DNA of 9,517 nucleotides, taken from the NCBI GenBank assembly GCA_003644295.1, contig QNBZ01000032.1:1-9517 (forward strand), in the 5' to 3' direction. Position numbers and translations under genes: made by a program. This document shows, piece by piece, positions 1-7,059 of this stretch (position 1 is its first letter; each line of letters begins with the position of its first letter). The notes below the pieces were generated by a model that did no database searches, was not told the DNA's origin, and was given only the letters and a program-made list of their open reading frames with translations. Source of the DNA: Planctomycetota bacterium (GTDB taxonomy: Bacteria; Planctomycetota; Phycisphaerae; Sedimentisphaerales; Anaerobacaceae).

Positions 1-884
1 CCTGCCTGCTGTCCTGCCTGGTCACTAACTTTCTTCCCGTCTTTGTACATACTCGGCAGTGATGTAATATGCCAATCCATATCAACTACCAGTACATCCA
101 GCGGCACATCATGTATCGCAAATTCGTTCACTAATCGTCGCATATCCTGGTCTGTGTATTCCCAGTACCGCGACCACCATGCTCCGAACACAAACCGTGG
201 CGGCAACGCTATATTGCCCGCAACTTTGACAAAATCGCTCAATGCCGCCTTGTAATCATGTCCGTATCCGAAGAAGTAAAAATCCTGCTGTTTTTTCTTT
301 GGCCTTGCTATTACCCACTGCCACTGCGAATTATCAAACAATGGCCTGTTTGAATCGTCCACTACTACCCAGCCGTCCTTCGATATGAGGCCTGGCTCCA
401 GCGTTATGTTATGTTTATCCCATATACGGCAAGCACCTTTGCATCCATCAAGTGTACGCGTTGTACCGCGCAGATTGCCCTTGTCCTCCATTCCCGGATG
501 CCAAATCGCTTTTACTCCATTGACATTCATATCGATACTCAGGTTTGTCGCATTGAACGCGCCGCTGCCGAGTTTATATTTTACCGTAAGATAGCGGGTT
601 TTAATTTGCAGTTGTCCGTCTTTGATTTCTTTCGTAAAAGCAGGTACCGGCAATTGCCGATTTAAAAATACCAGCGTCGCACTATCTTCAAATGCTTTAT
701 CTTCGGCCCATTCCAGCCGTATTAGTCTTTCCGTTAGCATTGTTATACGCACATTTCCGTCAATCACCATCGCCGCCGAATTCGCTTTAGGATTATATTT
801 TTCGCTCGCTGCCGTGCAATCGTAAGAGACAGTTAATATAATCAGTAAACACCAGAGTCTCATTTTGTGTGCGTATGTGCGCAT
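1..884 (-). CDS. GH31 family glycoside hydrolase, N-terminal part (runs off the window)
   Basis: This is the first 294 codons of a GH31 alpha-glycosidase; the C-terminal part lies outside the window. Residues 8-26 look like a secretion signal (hydrophobic stretch WCLLIILTVS, then small residues CTAA). Residues about 35-190 fit the family's N-terminal beta-sandwich, including GTTRTLDG at 140-147. FFGYGHDYKAAL (204-215) and PPRFVFGAWWSRYW (228-241) lead into the TIM barrel, and LDVLVVDMDWH (262-272) is the typical early barrel strand with substrate-binding Asp residues. The catalytic nucleophile and acid Asp would lie further on and cannot be checked. I chose the ATG at 884 because GGAG lies 9 bases upstream; an in-frame ATG at 863 is the alternative. 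The start is 3 bp after the GH78 fusion gene's stop, so the two are probably translated from one mRNA. Specificity (alpha-glucosidase, xylosidase or galactosidase) cannot be told. Confidence 0.9.
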   Translation of the reverse strand, partial: MRTYAHKMRLWCLLIILTVSYDCTAASEKYNPKANSAAMVIDGNVRITMLTERLIRLEWAEDKAFEDSATLVFLNRQLPVPAFTKEIKDGQLQIKTRYLTVKYKLGSGAFNATNLSIDMNVNGVKAIWHPGMEDKGNLRGTTRTLDGCKGACRIWDKHNITLEPGLISKDGWVVVDDSNRPLFDNSQWQWVIARPKKKQQDFYFFGYGHDYKAALSDFVKVAGNIALPPRFVFGAWWSRYWEYTDQDMRRLVNEFAIHDVPLDVLVVDMDWHITSLPSMYKDGKKVSDQAGQQA

Positions 885-887
885 AAT

Positions 888-3800
888 TTATTTCTCCGTT
901 AATTTTGGTTTTTCAGACAGAAAACAATAGCTTCCTGAACCGATTTCAAACACCGCATCATCACCTTCCATTTTCAGAAACCTAACACCTTCGGCCTTAT
1001 CGACAGCTTTGCCGCTTTCTGTAATACTGTCGATACTCTTTGCCGGCACATATACCGTAGCTGTCGTATTAGCAGGGACGGTCAAATCCAGCTTAAAGGA
1101 TTGGCTGTCCCTGTACCATGAACTTCTGATGGTTCCGTACATGGATTCGTGTTTGGCTCGTACCCATTTCAAATCACCCACCGGCTGTGGATGGAAAATA
1201 ATATGCTTGAAGCCCGGATTCTCAGGGTCCATATTTATCCCTGCCAGGTTCTTATAAAACCATGCGCTGATGTCTCCGAACATAATATGATTCAGTGAGG
1301 CTACGCCCATCCAGTCCTCCCACAGGGTTGTGGCACCGCGTTTTATCCAGCTTCCGTAACTCGGCGGAGTAGTCTGCGTCGCAATTCGATACGCAACATT
1401 ATGTTTGCCGTTCGCCGTCAAGGCATTGAACAGGTACTTTGCGCCAAGAATTCCCGTATCGATATGAGAATCGTTCTTTTCAATATTGGCCACCAGCTTT
1501 TCGACCACTTTGTTACGTTCCTTTTCCTCAACCAACTGCTGATACAGTGCGCAACTCAAGGCGGTCTGACTGCCGTTGGCGTAAATCCCTTCTCCTTTAT
1601 AGAATGATTTGTTAAAGGCATTGCGAATATTTTCCGCCAATTGGGTGTATTTTTCAGCATCATTTTTCTTGCCCAGCATTCGAGCAATCTTGGCAACTAT
1701 GAGCGTATCGACATAATAATATCCGGTTGACGTTACAGACGCAGGAGTGTGCGTTTTAGCCGGCACCCAGTCTCCCAGCCCAATGGAAACAATATGATTT
1801 TTCGCTTTGCCGGTAAGATAATTCACATATCGCTTAAACCGCTCATAATGAGTTTCCAGAATTCGTCTGTCGCCGCAATACTGATACATATACCATGGAA
1901 TCAGCAGATAGGCGCTGTCCCAGGCAGGTCCATTACCCCATTGATAGCCCCAGCCGGAAGTCGGGATAATACCAGGAAGTTCACCCGTTTGGCGTTGTTC
2001 GTCCTTAAAATCGTCCATCCATTTAGTATAGGCGGCGGCACACTTAAAATTAAACAGCCCCATCTCGGCTGCAAGGTGTGCATCGCCTGTCCAGCCGTTC
2101 TTTTCACGATGTGGGCAATCAGTGGGGTATCCGTGAAAGTTGCTGCGATACGACCACAAGGCATTTCTTTGAATAGCATTGAGCAGATTGTTGGAACATT
2201 CAAATGTTCCAGCAGATTCAAACGAGGTGTGTACAACCCGCCCACAAAGATTATCAAGCGAAGGTCTTCCCGGAAAACCTGTAACCTCGACATACTGAAA
2301 GCCGTGATAGACAAACCGCGGTTCCCAGATTTCCTCACCCCGACCGTTTAGAATATAAATATCTGTCTGAAATTCTTTCTCTTTAACATGGACTTTAATC
2401 TGACTTTGTTCCAGTGTTCCGTCCGATTTCAGACGCTCGCCGTATCGCAATTTCACCGTCGTACCTGCCGGACCTGACAACCTTATTTGCGCCCAGCCGG
2501 CTATATTCTGACCCAGGTCGAACACAAACACCCCCGGTGCCGGCTCCGTCAGCTTCTGTGGCTTAATTGTTTCCATCACCTTGATCGGCTGAATAATCTG
2601 TGCTGCTAATTTTCCTTTCGGAGCATCGACAATTTGAGGAATGTCCCAGCCGGAATCATCAAAATCCGGCATATCCCAGCCCGTCTGCTCCAGCCGGGCG
2701 TCATAGTGTTCTCCCTCACGAATAGCGTCGCGCACGACAGGTCCTTCAGAAGCACGCCATGACTCGTTGCTGACTATTAACTGCGTACTGCCGTCGGTAT
2801 ATTCTATTCGTAACTGGAGCAACATTTTCGGTCGGGCGCGCCAAGGCGCCTTGTCAAAATCCCATGCCGCCCGCGTATGCACATTCTGCCATCCGTTACC
2901 AAGCATTACCGCCAGCGAATTTTTACCCTTGATAAGTTCCCGGCCAACATCATAGCTCACATACAACACCCGTCTATCGTAACGCGTAAAAGCGGGGTCA
3001 AGCACATGATCGCCGACCTTGCTGCCGTTCAGCCGCAACTCGTAATATCCCAGCCCGCAAATATAGACACTGGCTGAGCGCACATTTTTTTTCAATATAA
3101 AAGTCTTGCGAAAAATCGGAGCGGGCACCCTCACCTTCAAGTCATCAACCTGGCTCTTAGACCCCGGAAGTTTCGTATAACCTATCCATTGACCCTGCCA
3201 TTGCTTTTCTTCGAGGATACCCATTGTCCACATCGCAGGGGTGCTCCATCCGGACTCCTTTTGGTTCTTGTCCCACACACGCACCTTCCAAAAGCATCGC
3301 ATATACGAAAGCAAGGGCCTACCCGCATAAACGATATGGACGGACTGGTCGCTGCTTACCCTGCCGGAATCCCACAGGTCAGCTCTGCCAACATCGAGCT
3401 TATCTCTACTACTTGCCACCAGAACCTGATAGGCCGTTTGTTTCTGACAACGCTGATTCGACCGGAGAATCCAACTCAGCCGCGGATGCTCTACATCTAT
3501 ACCCAATGGGTTGACCCGATATTCACATCGCAGGTTTGTTGGTGTAAGACTTCCGGGCGGGATAAGAGGCAAATTCAACCAGGCTAAGCCAATGTCTCTT
3601 CGCATGTGACCTATTCCCTCACCATCCAGTCCGTCATAAAAAATCGCCAATTTATTTCCTGTTCTTAAAACAGAAGGCAAGCCGACAATGCGTTTAGACC
3701 ACTTGCAGTTCTGTCCGTCTAACACTACCGCCTTGTTCCTGGAATCCCATTTATTCAGGTCCTTGCTCCAGTACACCCAAATTGCATCCGTATATTCCAC

Positions 3801-4661
3801 ACCATCTTTTATTCCCACATGATTCGTAAAAAGAAACCACGTTTTGTTTGTCTCTTCATAATAGAGAGATGAATTTTCAATTTGTTCTTCCGGCGTAACG
3901 ATTGGAGCGGAATCGATAGTCCATTGACCGTCCAGGTCTTTGGTTCGTGCGATACCGAGTGTGCGTCTTACGCTTTTTCTGCCGTTGTCTTCATCCTGCA
4001 ATTTTGTGGCACTGAAGAATTGCAAATATTCACCGTTATATTTGACAATACTTCCCGGACTTGCGGTAACATCATAATAGGTTTTCGGCTTTGTGCGAAA
4101 AGGAATAACCTCCTTTTGTTTTATCCACGGCCCTCCGGGCGACATACTTTTTGCTTTCATAGTTAAATAAGGGAACGCTGGAACTCTATCCGGCGGCTGC
4201 GTTGCGTTCGGCGTTGCGAGATAGAACATATGCCATGCTCGGCCGTCAAAATAGGTCGTCCCATAACTGGCGCTTTTTGAATCATCTTCATCAGGGTTAC
4301 CCAGATTGAGTACCGGCCCTTTTTTCTGCCAATGGACAAGGTCGGTGCTGGTAGCCAGGGAACACAGCCAACCATTTGGTCCAGCGGCATCATAGTGCAT
4401 GTAATACGTCCCATCAGACTCGAAAACCCAAACATCACGAGCACCGTACACATCACATTGATTGGGACCATCGCCGTGGCGAAGCACAATGCCATAGTCC
4501 TTTGCCTCTAACCTCAACTCTGCACGGGGCCGTTTGTTATAATATTTTGTCCTTGCCTGAACATCAGCACTTTCTACCGTGCCAAGCACAACGAAAAGGG
4601 AAAAGCTCAGAAAATACATTACAGCCCCGTTTCTCATCCATCTTCCAGTTTGTTTTTTCAT
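888..4661 (-). CDS. Secreted fusion enzyme: five-bladed beta-propeller glycosidase-like domain + GH78 alpha-L-rhamnosidase
   Basis: This 1257-residue protein begins with a signal peptide (hydrophobic 12-30, likely cleavage after VQA at 36). Residues about 55-365 form a five-bladed propeller of the GH43/GH32 superfamily: blade-like repeats such as GARDVWVFESDGTYYMHYDA (73-92), TTYFDGRAWHMFYLAT (135-150) and SIVKYNGEYLQFFSAT (204-219). From about 372 a full GH78 rhamnosidase follows: PTNLRCEYRVNPLGID (374-389) starts its usual N-terminal beta domain, then further beta domains to about 810 and the (alpha/alpha)6 catalytic barrel at about 820-1150. Asp848, Glu853 and Asp860 in TDCPHREKNGWTGD, and Glu1115 in TTLWEDW, have the spacing of the active-site acids of Bacillus RhaB, so the rhamnosidase half looks active. 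It should release terminal alpha-L-rhamnose. Asp76 may be the propeller's general base, but I cannot place all three GH43 acids. AAGGA 7 bases before the ATG supports the start. Confidence 0.93.
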   Translation of the reverse strand: MKKQTGRWMRNGAVMYFLSFSLFVVLGTVESADVQARTKYYNKRPRAELRLEAKDYGIVLRHGDGPNQCDVYGARDVWVFESDGTYYMHYDAAGPNGWLCSLATSTDLVHWQKKGPVLNLGNPDEDDSKSASYGTTYFDGRAWHMFYLATPNATQPPDRVPAFPYLTMKAKSMSPGGPWIKQKEVIPFRTKPKTYYDVTASPGSIVKYNGEYLQFFSATKLQDEDNGRKSVRRTLGIARTKDLDGQWTIDSAPIVTPEEQIENSSLYYEETNKTWFLFTNHVGIKDGVEYTDAIWVYWSKDLNKWDSRNKAVVLDGQNCKWSKRIVGLPSVLRTGNKLAIFYDGLDGEGIGHMRRDIGLAWLNLPLIPPGSLTPTNLRCEYRVNPLGIDVEHPRLSWILRSNQRCQKQTAYQVLVASSRDKLDVGRADLWDSGRVSSDQSVHIVYAGRPLLSYMRCFWKVRVWDKNQKESGWSTPAMWTMGILEEKQWQGQWIGYTKLPGSKSQVDDLKVRVPAPIFRKTFILKKNVRSASVYICGLGYYELRLNGSKVGDHVLDPAFTRYDRRVLYVSYDVGRELIKGKNSLAVMLGNGWQNVHTRAAWDFDKAPWRARPKMLLQLRIEYTDGSTQLIVSNESWRASEGPVVRDAIREGEHYDARLEQTGWDMPDFDDSGWDIPQIVDAPKGKLAAQIIQPIKVMETIKPQKLTEPAPGVFVFDLGQNIAGWAQIRLSGPAGTTVKLRYGERLKSDGTLEQSQIKVHVKEKEFQTDIYILNGRGEEIWEPRFVYHGFQYVEVTGFPGRPSLDNLCGRVVHTSFESAGTFECSNNLLNAIQRNALWSYRSNFHGYPTDCPHREKNGWTGDAHLAAEMGLFNFKCAAAYTKWMDDFKDEQRQTGELPGIIPTSGWGYQWGNGPAWDSAYLLIPWYMYQYCGDRRILETHYERFKRYVNYLTGKAKNHIVSIGLGDWVPAKTHTPASVTSTGYYYVDTLIVAKIARMLGKKNDAEKYTQLAENIRNAFNKSFYKGEGIYANGSQTALSCALYQQLVEEKERNKVVEKLVANIEKNDSHIDTGILGAKYLFNALTANGKHNVAYRIATQTTPPSYGSWIKRGATTLWEDWMGVASLNHIMFGDISAWFYKNLAGINMDPENPGFKHIIFHPQPVGDLKWVRAKHESMYGTIRSSWYRDSQSFKLDLTVPANTTATVYVPAKSIDSITESGKAVDKAEGVRFLKMEGDDAVFEIGSGSYCFLSEKPKLTEK
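894..897 (-). promoter_or_regulatory. Ribosome binding site of the GH31 gene, inside the preceding gene
   Basis: GGAG lies 9 bases before the ATG at 884 and within the last codons of the upstream fusion gene. It decides the start at 884 over the in-frame ATG at 863 and suggests translational coupling between the two secreted glycosidases. Confidence 0.55.
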
Positions 4662-4668
4662 CTGTCTG

Positions 4669-4673
4669 TCCTT
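4669..4673 (-). promoter_or_regulatory. Ribosome binding site of the propeller-GH78 gene
   Basis: AAGGA lies 7 bases upstream of the ATG at 4661. It supports that start, which also gives a well-formed signal peptide. Confidence 0.55.
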
Positions 4674-4700
4674 ATCTGTGGAATGACTCTACTACGAAAA

Positions 4701-4729
4701 TTTGTAACCGTTCACAGTAATTTTGATAA
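4701..4729 (-). promoter_or_regulatory. Candidate sigma70-type promoter within the IS66 end
   Basis: On the minus strand TTATCA (4729-4724), a spacer of exactly 17 bases and TACAAA (4706-4701) match the -35 and -10 consensus at 4 of 6 positions each. Transcription would start about 30 bases before the ATG of the propeller-GH78 gene at 4661. Nearly all of it lies in the left inverted repeat of the IS66 remnant, so the element may supply the promoter. The match is weak by itself and would not stand without its position. Confidence 0.3.
4704..4729 (+). repeat. Left inverted terminal repeat of the IS66 remnant
   Basis: GTAACCGTTCACAGT (4704-4718) matches the right end at 14 of 15 bases. After a 2-base difference, TTTTGATAA (4721-4729) matches TTTTGACAA of the right end at 8 of 9. 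Confidence 0.8.
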
Positions 4730-4754
4730 TTGAAGTAAAACCTTGTTTTTGTAA

Positions 4755-5045
4755 GATAAGAGTCTTATGGGCAAAGCCGCCAAAGATTATTTCAGATTTT
4801 TGACCGAGCCGGAAGTTGAACCAACCAATAATGGAACTGAGCGACAGATTCGACCTGTTGTGATTGACCGAAGGATAACACAGGGTACTCGTGGAGATGC
4901 CGGCATACGCTGGTGTGAGCGTATCTGGACTACTATCGCTACCTGTAAGAAACATCAACGAAATGTCTTTGATTTTATCCATGAATCTGTTATTGCTTAC
5001 TGGAGCAATAAAAAATATCCATCATTAATTTGTCAAAAACTGTGA
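4755..5045 (+). pseudogene. IS66-family transposase, C-terminal fragment
   Basis: The frame is open from just after a TAA at 4752-4754 to the TGA at 5043-5045; the first ATG is at 4767. The ~97 residues match the C-terminus of IS66 transposases: FLTEPEVEPTNNGTERQIRP (residues 12-31 from that ATG), with the NN..ER segment that carries the last acidic residue of the DDE site, then VVIDRRITQGTRGDAGIRWC and ERIWTTIATCKKHQRNVFDF. A full transposase is about 450-550 residues, so the zinc finger, helix-turn-helix and first two catalytic acids are gone. The reading frame has no internal stop, so decay is recent or mild. The stop lies within the right terminal repeat, as is usual for this family. It is the only gene piece on the plus strand. 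Confidence 0.85.
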
Positions 5046-5053
5046 ACGATTAC
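5030..5053 (-). repeat. Right inverted terminal repeat of the IS66 remnant
   Basis: This is the imperfect reverse complement of 4704-4729. It holds an outward promoter-like pair on the plus strand (TTGTCA at 5030-5035, TACGAT at 5051-5056) but with a poor 15-base spacer. Confidence 0.78.
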
Positions 5054-5075
5054 GATTTTTAATCTTTGATTTTTT

Positions 5076-5097
5076 TCTTTGTGTTCTCTGTGGTTAA
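5076..5097 (-). repeat. Short dispersed-type repeat after argH (TTAACCACAGAGAACACAAA)
   Basis: The minus-strand sequence beginning TTAACCACAGAGAACAC resembles a short intergenic repeat I recall from many unrelated bacterial genomes. Only one copy is present here. The rest of the 60-bp gap between argH and the IS66 end (5054-5113) is A/T-rich with no convincing stem-loop terminator. Confidence 0.35.
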
Positions 5098-5113
5098 TCT
5101 CTTGTAGCAGCAC

Positions 5114-6511
5114 TCATCGCTGTGCCAACTGCCCGTTCCAATATGCGATTTGCTCTTTCGCCTGCTTCGGCCCAGCCGCTCCATCGGTAACATATTTACT
5201 TACGACATTTGCGGCGCCCAATCGTTCATAAACGTCTGGCTCAATCGCCGGCGAATACTTCTTAAATTCATCCAGACCAAGCTCGGCTAACTTTTTGCCT
5301 TCTTTCTCGCAGTAAGCGACCAGCAAGCCGACGATGCCGTGCGCCTTGCGGAAAGCGACGCCTTTGCCAACCAGATATTCAGCCAGAGCGGTGGCATCCA
5401 GAAAACCCTCTTCCAGACCGGCTGAAATCTTTTTCGTATCAAACTTCGTATGCGCAACAACCGCCCGCACGATGTCCAATGATTGGCTGACCGTATCACT
5501 GGCGGCAAAAACGTGGACTTTATCCTCCTGCATATCGCGGTTATAGCCCGATGGCAAAGCTTTTAGAATTGTCAGCATAGCCATCAACGAACCATAGACA
5601 CCGCCGGCCTTGCCGCGAATCAGCTCCAGAACATCGGGGTTGCGTTTCTGCGGCATCATACTCGATGACGTACAAAAGCTGTCGTCTATCCGTACAAATC
5701 CGAATTCGCAGGATGAATAAATTATCCAATCCTCAGCCAGGCCGGACAGGTGAGTAGCAATGAGCGCACAGTCGAAAATAAATTCGGCGCAAAAATCCCT
5801 GTCGCCCACAGCGTCAATGCTGTTATAGCTGATGTCGAAAAAACCTAATTGCTTCGCTGTACTCTTTCTATCTAATGGCAGCGTTGAGCCGGCTATCGCG
5901 CCGCTGCCTAACGGCGAGATATTAAGTCCGCTTCCAGCAGAGCGACAATTCGCAAGTCGAATAAAATCACGCTCAAGCTGCTCTACAAAGCCCAGCAGAT
6001 AGACCGCAACAGTTATCGGCTGGGCACGCTGAAGATGTGTGTAACCCGGCATTACGTCCTCGACATATCTGCTAGCCAGTTTGACGAATTGCTTTTGGAG
6101 CAGCGTAATTTTGGCCTGTAGAATTTCTATCTCGTCCCGCATCCAGAGCCGAATGTCGGTTGCAACCTGGTCGTTACGGCTTCTGCCGGTATGAAGTTTT
6201 TCCCCCGCTTCGCCGATTTTCGCCGCCAGCGCCGCTTCGATTACCATATGAATATCTTCGAGCTTCTTGTCGAACTTGAATTTGCCTTCCGAGATTTTCT
6301 GTGATATTTCGATAAGCCCATCTTTGATTCGTTTGAATTCGTCTTTGCTAATCAGCTTTTGTTGAGCTAACATCTGTGCGTGAGCGATTGAGCCAACAAT
6401 ATCATATTTGTAAAGACGTTTGTCTATCGACAGCGACTCTACAAAATCAATCGTAAGCTCATCCGGCTCACCCGCCAGCCGTTCTTCCCAACTTTTTTTC
6501 TGCTCGGCCAT
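5114..6511 (-). CDS. argH: Argininosuccinate lyase
   Basis: It splits argininosuccinate into arginine and fumarate, the last step of arginine biosynthesis, as a cytosolic homotetramer. With the start at 6511 it has 465 residues, normal for the family. Visible signatures are HTGRSRNDQVATD (107-119), GYTHLQRAQP (156-165, with the conserved His159) and the mobile catalytic loop SSSMMPQKRNP (282-292) carrying the active-site serine. I prefer the ATG at 6511 because GGAG lies 8 bases upstream and the protein then begins MAEQKKSWEERLAG, like other ArgH proteins. The longer start at 6541 adds MKVVRFGVDK and overlaps the stop of the phosphodiesterase gene as ATGA, but has no clear ribosome site. No other arginine gene is in the window. 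Confidence 0.96.
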   Translation of the reverse strand: MAEQKKSWEERLAGEPDELTIDFVESLSIDKRLYKYDIVGSIAHAQMLAQQKLISKDEFKRIKDGLIEISQKISEGKFKFDKKLEDIHMVIEAALAAKIGEAGEKLHTGRSRNDQVATDIRLWMRDEIEILQAKITLLQKQFVKLASRYVEDVMPGYTHLQRAQPITVAVYLLGFVEQLERDFIRLANCRSAGSGLNISPLGSGAIAGSTLPLDRKSTAKQLGFFDISYNSIDAVGDRDFCAEFIFDCALIATHLSGLAEDWIIYSSCEFGFVRIDDSFCTSSSMMPQKRNPDVLELIRGKAGGVYGSLMAMLTILKALPSGYNRDMQEDKVHVFAASDTVSQSLDIVRAVVAHTKFDTKKISAGLEEGFLDATALAEYLVGKGVAFRKAHGIVGLLVAYCEKEGKKLAELGLDEFKKYSPAIEPDVYERLGAANVVSKYVTDGAAGPKQAKEQIAYWNGQLAQR

Positions 6512-6519
6512 TTTATCTA

Positions 6520-6523
6520 CTCC
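6520..6523 (-). promoter_or_regulatory. Ribosome binding site deciding the argH start
   Basis: GGAG lies 8 bases before the ATG at 6511. The alternative ATG at 6541 has no comparable site. Confidence 0.5.
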
Positions 6524-6537
6524 AAAACGGACTACCT

Positions 6538-7032
6538 TCATTTCAGCGAAATTACTTCAACACTCATATTATCAGTATCAAGCACAACTACGTCTGACTT
6601 GCCTGTCAGCCAGTCGGTTGACTCGCCGGGATTGATTATTAGAGTATCCCCAACCTTGCGAATGTCCTGTTTATGTGTATGCCCATAAATAACCAAATCA
6701 TACTTTCCGCTGGCGGCTATACTCTCCAGCTCGCCCGGCCTATGCGTCATAAAAATTCTTTTGCTGCCGATTTGGCCTGTATAGCTGTCCTCATAAATCT
6801 CACCACCAAAATCTTCTATCGTACTCTTCAGAAAAAGTTTCTCTCCGTCGCAGTTCCCGAAAACCGCGATAAATTTTGCGCCCTTGACCTCTGCGAACGC
6901 CTTTGCCGTAAATGGTGATACCATATCGCCAGCGTGAAGAATATAGTCAACATTTTGCTCATTGAAAACTTCTACTGCTTTAAGCACATTCTGATGTGCG
7001 TCGTGGCTGTCGCTTATAATCCCGATTTTCAT
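6538..7032 (-). CDS. MJ0936/YfcE-family metallophosphodiesterase
   Basis: This 164-residue protein has the full metal-binding set of the small calcineurin-like phosphodiesterases: SDSHD (Asp8, His10), HAGDMV (Asp36), FGNCD (Asn60), THRPG (His97) and YGHTH (His118, His120), followed by the typical NPGES at 134-138. These bind two divalent metal ions and hydrolyse phosphodiester bonds; YfcE and MJ0936 act on artificial substrates and their physiological targets are not settled. The length is usual for the family, and there is no signal peptide or membrane segment, so it is cytosolic. AGGGG about 8 bases before the ATG supports the start. The stop TGA overlaps the upstream argH ATG candidate by 4 bases, and mgtE ends 27 bp upstream, so it is probably the middle gene of an operon. 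Confidence 0.93.
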   Translation of the reverse strand: MKIGIISDSHDAHQNVLKAVEVFNEQNVDYILHAGDMVSPFTAKAFAEVKGAKFIAVFGNCDGEKLFLKSTIEDFGGEIYEDSYTGQIGSKRIFMTHRPGELESIAASGKYDLVIYGHTHKQDIRKVGDTLIINPGESTDWLTGKSDVVVLDTDNMSVEVISLK

Positions 7033-7059
7033 TTTAACGCCCCTGAAAAAACTTCTTTA

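Larger units (their letters stand above)
4704..5053 (+). mobile_element. Internally deleted IS66-family element, 350 bp, both ends present
   Basis: Both ends read inward from GTAA, as IS66-family ends do: GTAACCGTTCACAGT on the left and GTAATCGTTCACAGT on the right. Between them is a short left-end stretch and the 3' end of the transposase gene; the accessory genes and most of the transposase (roughly 1.5-2 kb in a full element) are missing. It cannot move by itself but could in principle be mobilised by a related transposase. The 8-bp flanks (4696-4703 and 5054-5061) do not form a clear target duplication, so the insertion is old or one flank has changed. It sits between the housekeeping genes and the carbohydrate operon. 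Confidence 0.8.

Noticed and set aside
813..884. Lipoprotein signal in the GH31 protein (Cys at residue 23)
   Set aside because: The residues before the Cys (VSYD) do not fit a lipobox; a normal signal peptide is more likely.
1749..2351. 200-codon plus-strand open frame and a 145-codon second minus-strand frame (1901-2338) inside the GH78 region
   Set aside because: Both lie fully within the coding sequence of the intact rhamnosidase, show no family resemblance, and are shadows of its codon use.
4692..4982. 96-codon minus-strand open frame upstream of the GH78 gene
   Set aside because: It is antisense to the IS66 transposase fragment, whose protein match is clear.
4696..5061. Possible 8-bp target duplication around the IS66 remnant (4696-4703 versus 5054-5061)
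   Set aside because: GAAAATTT and GATTTTTA agree at only about half the positions, no better than A/T-rich background.
5054..5113. Rho-independent terminator after argH
   Set aside because: The gap has A/T runs but no GC-rich stem in front of a T tract in the argH direction.
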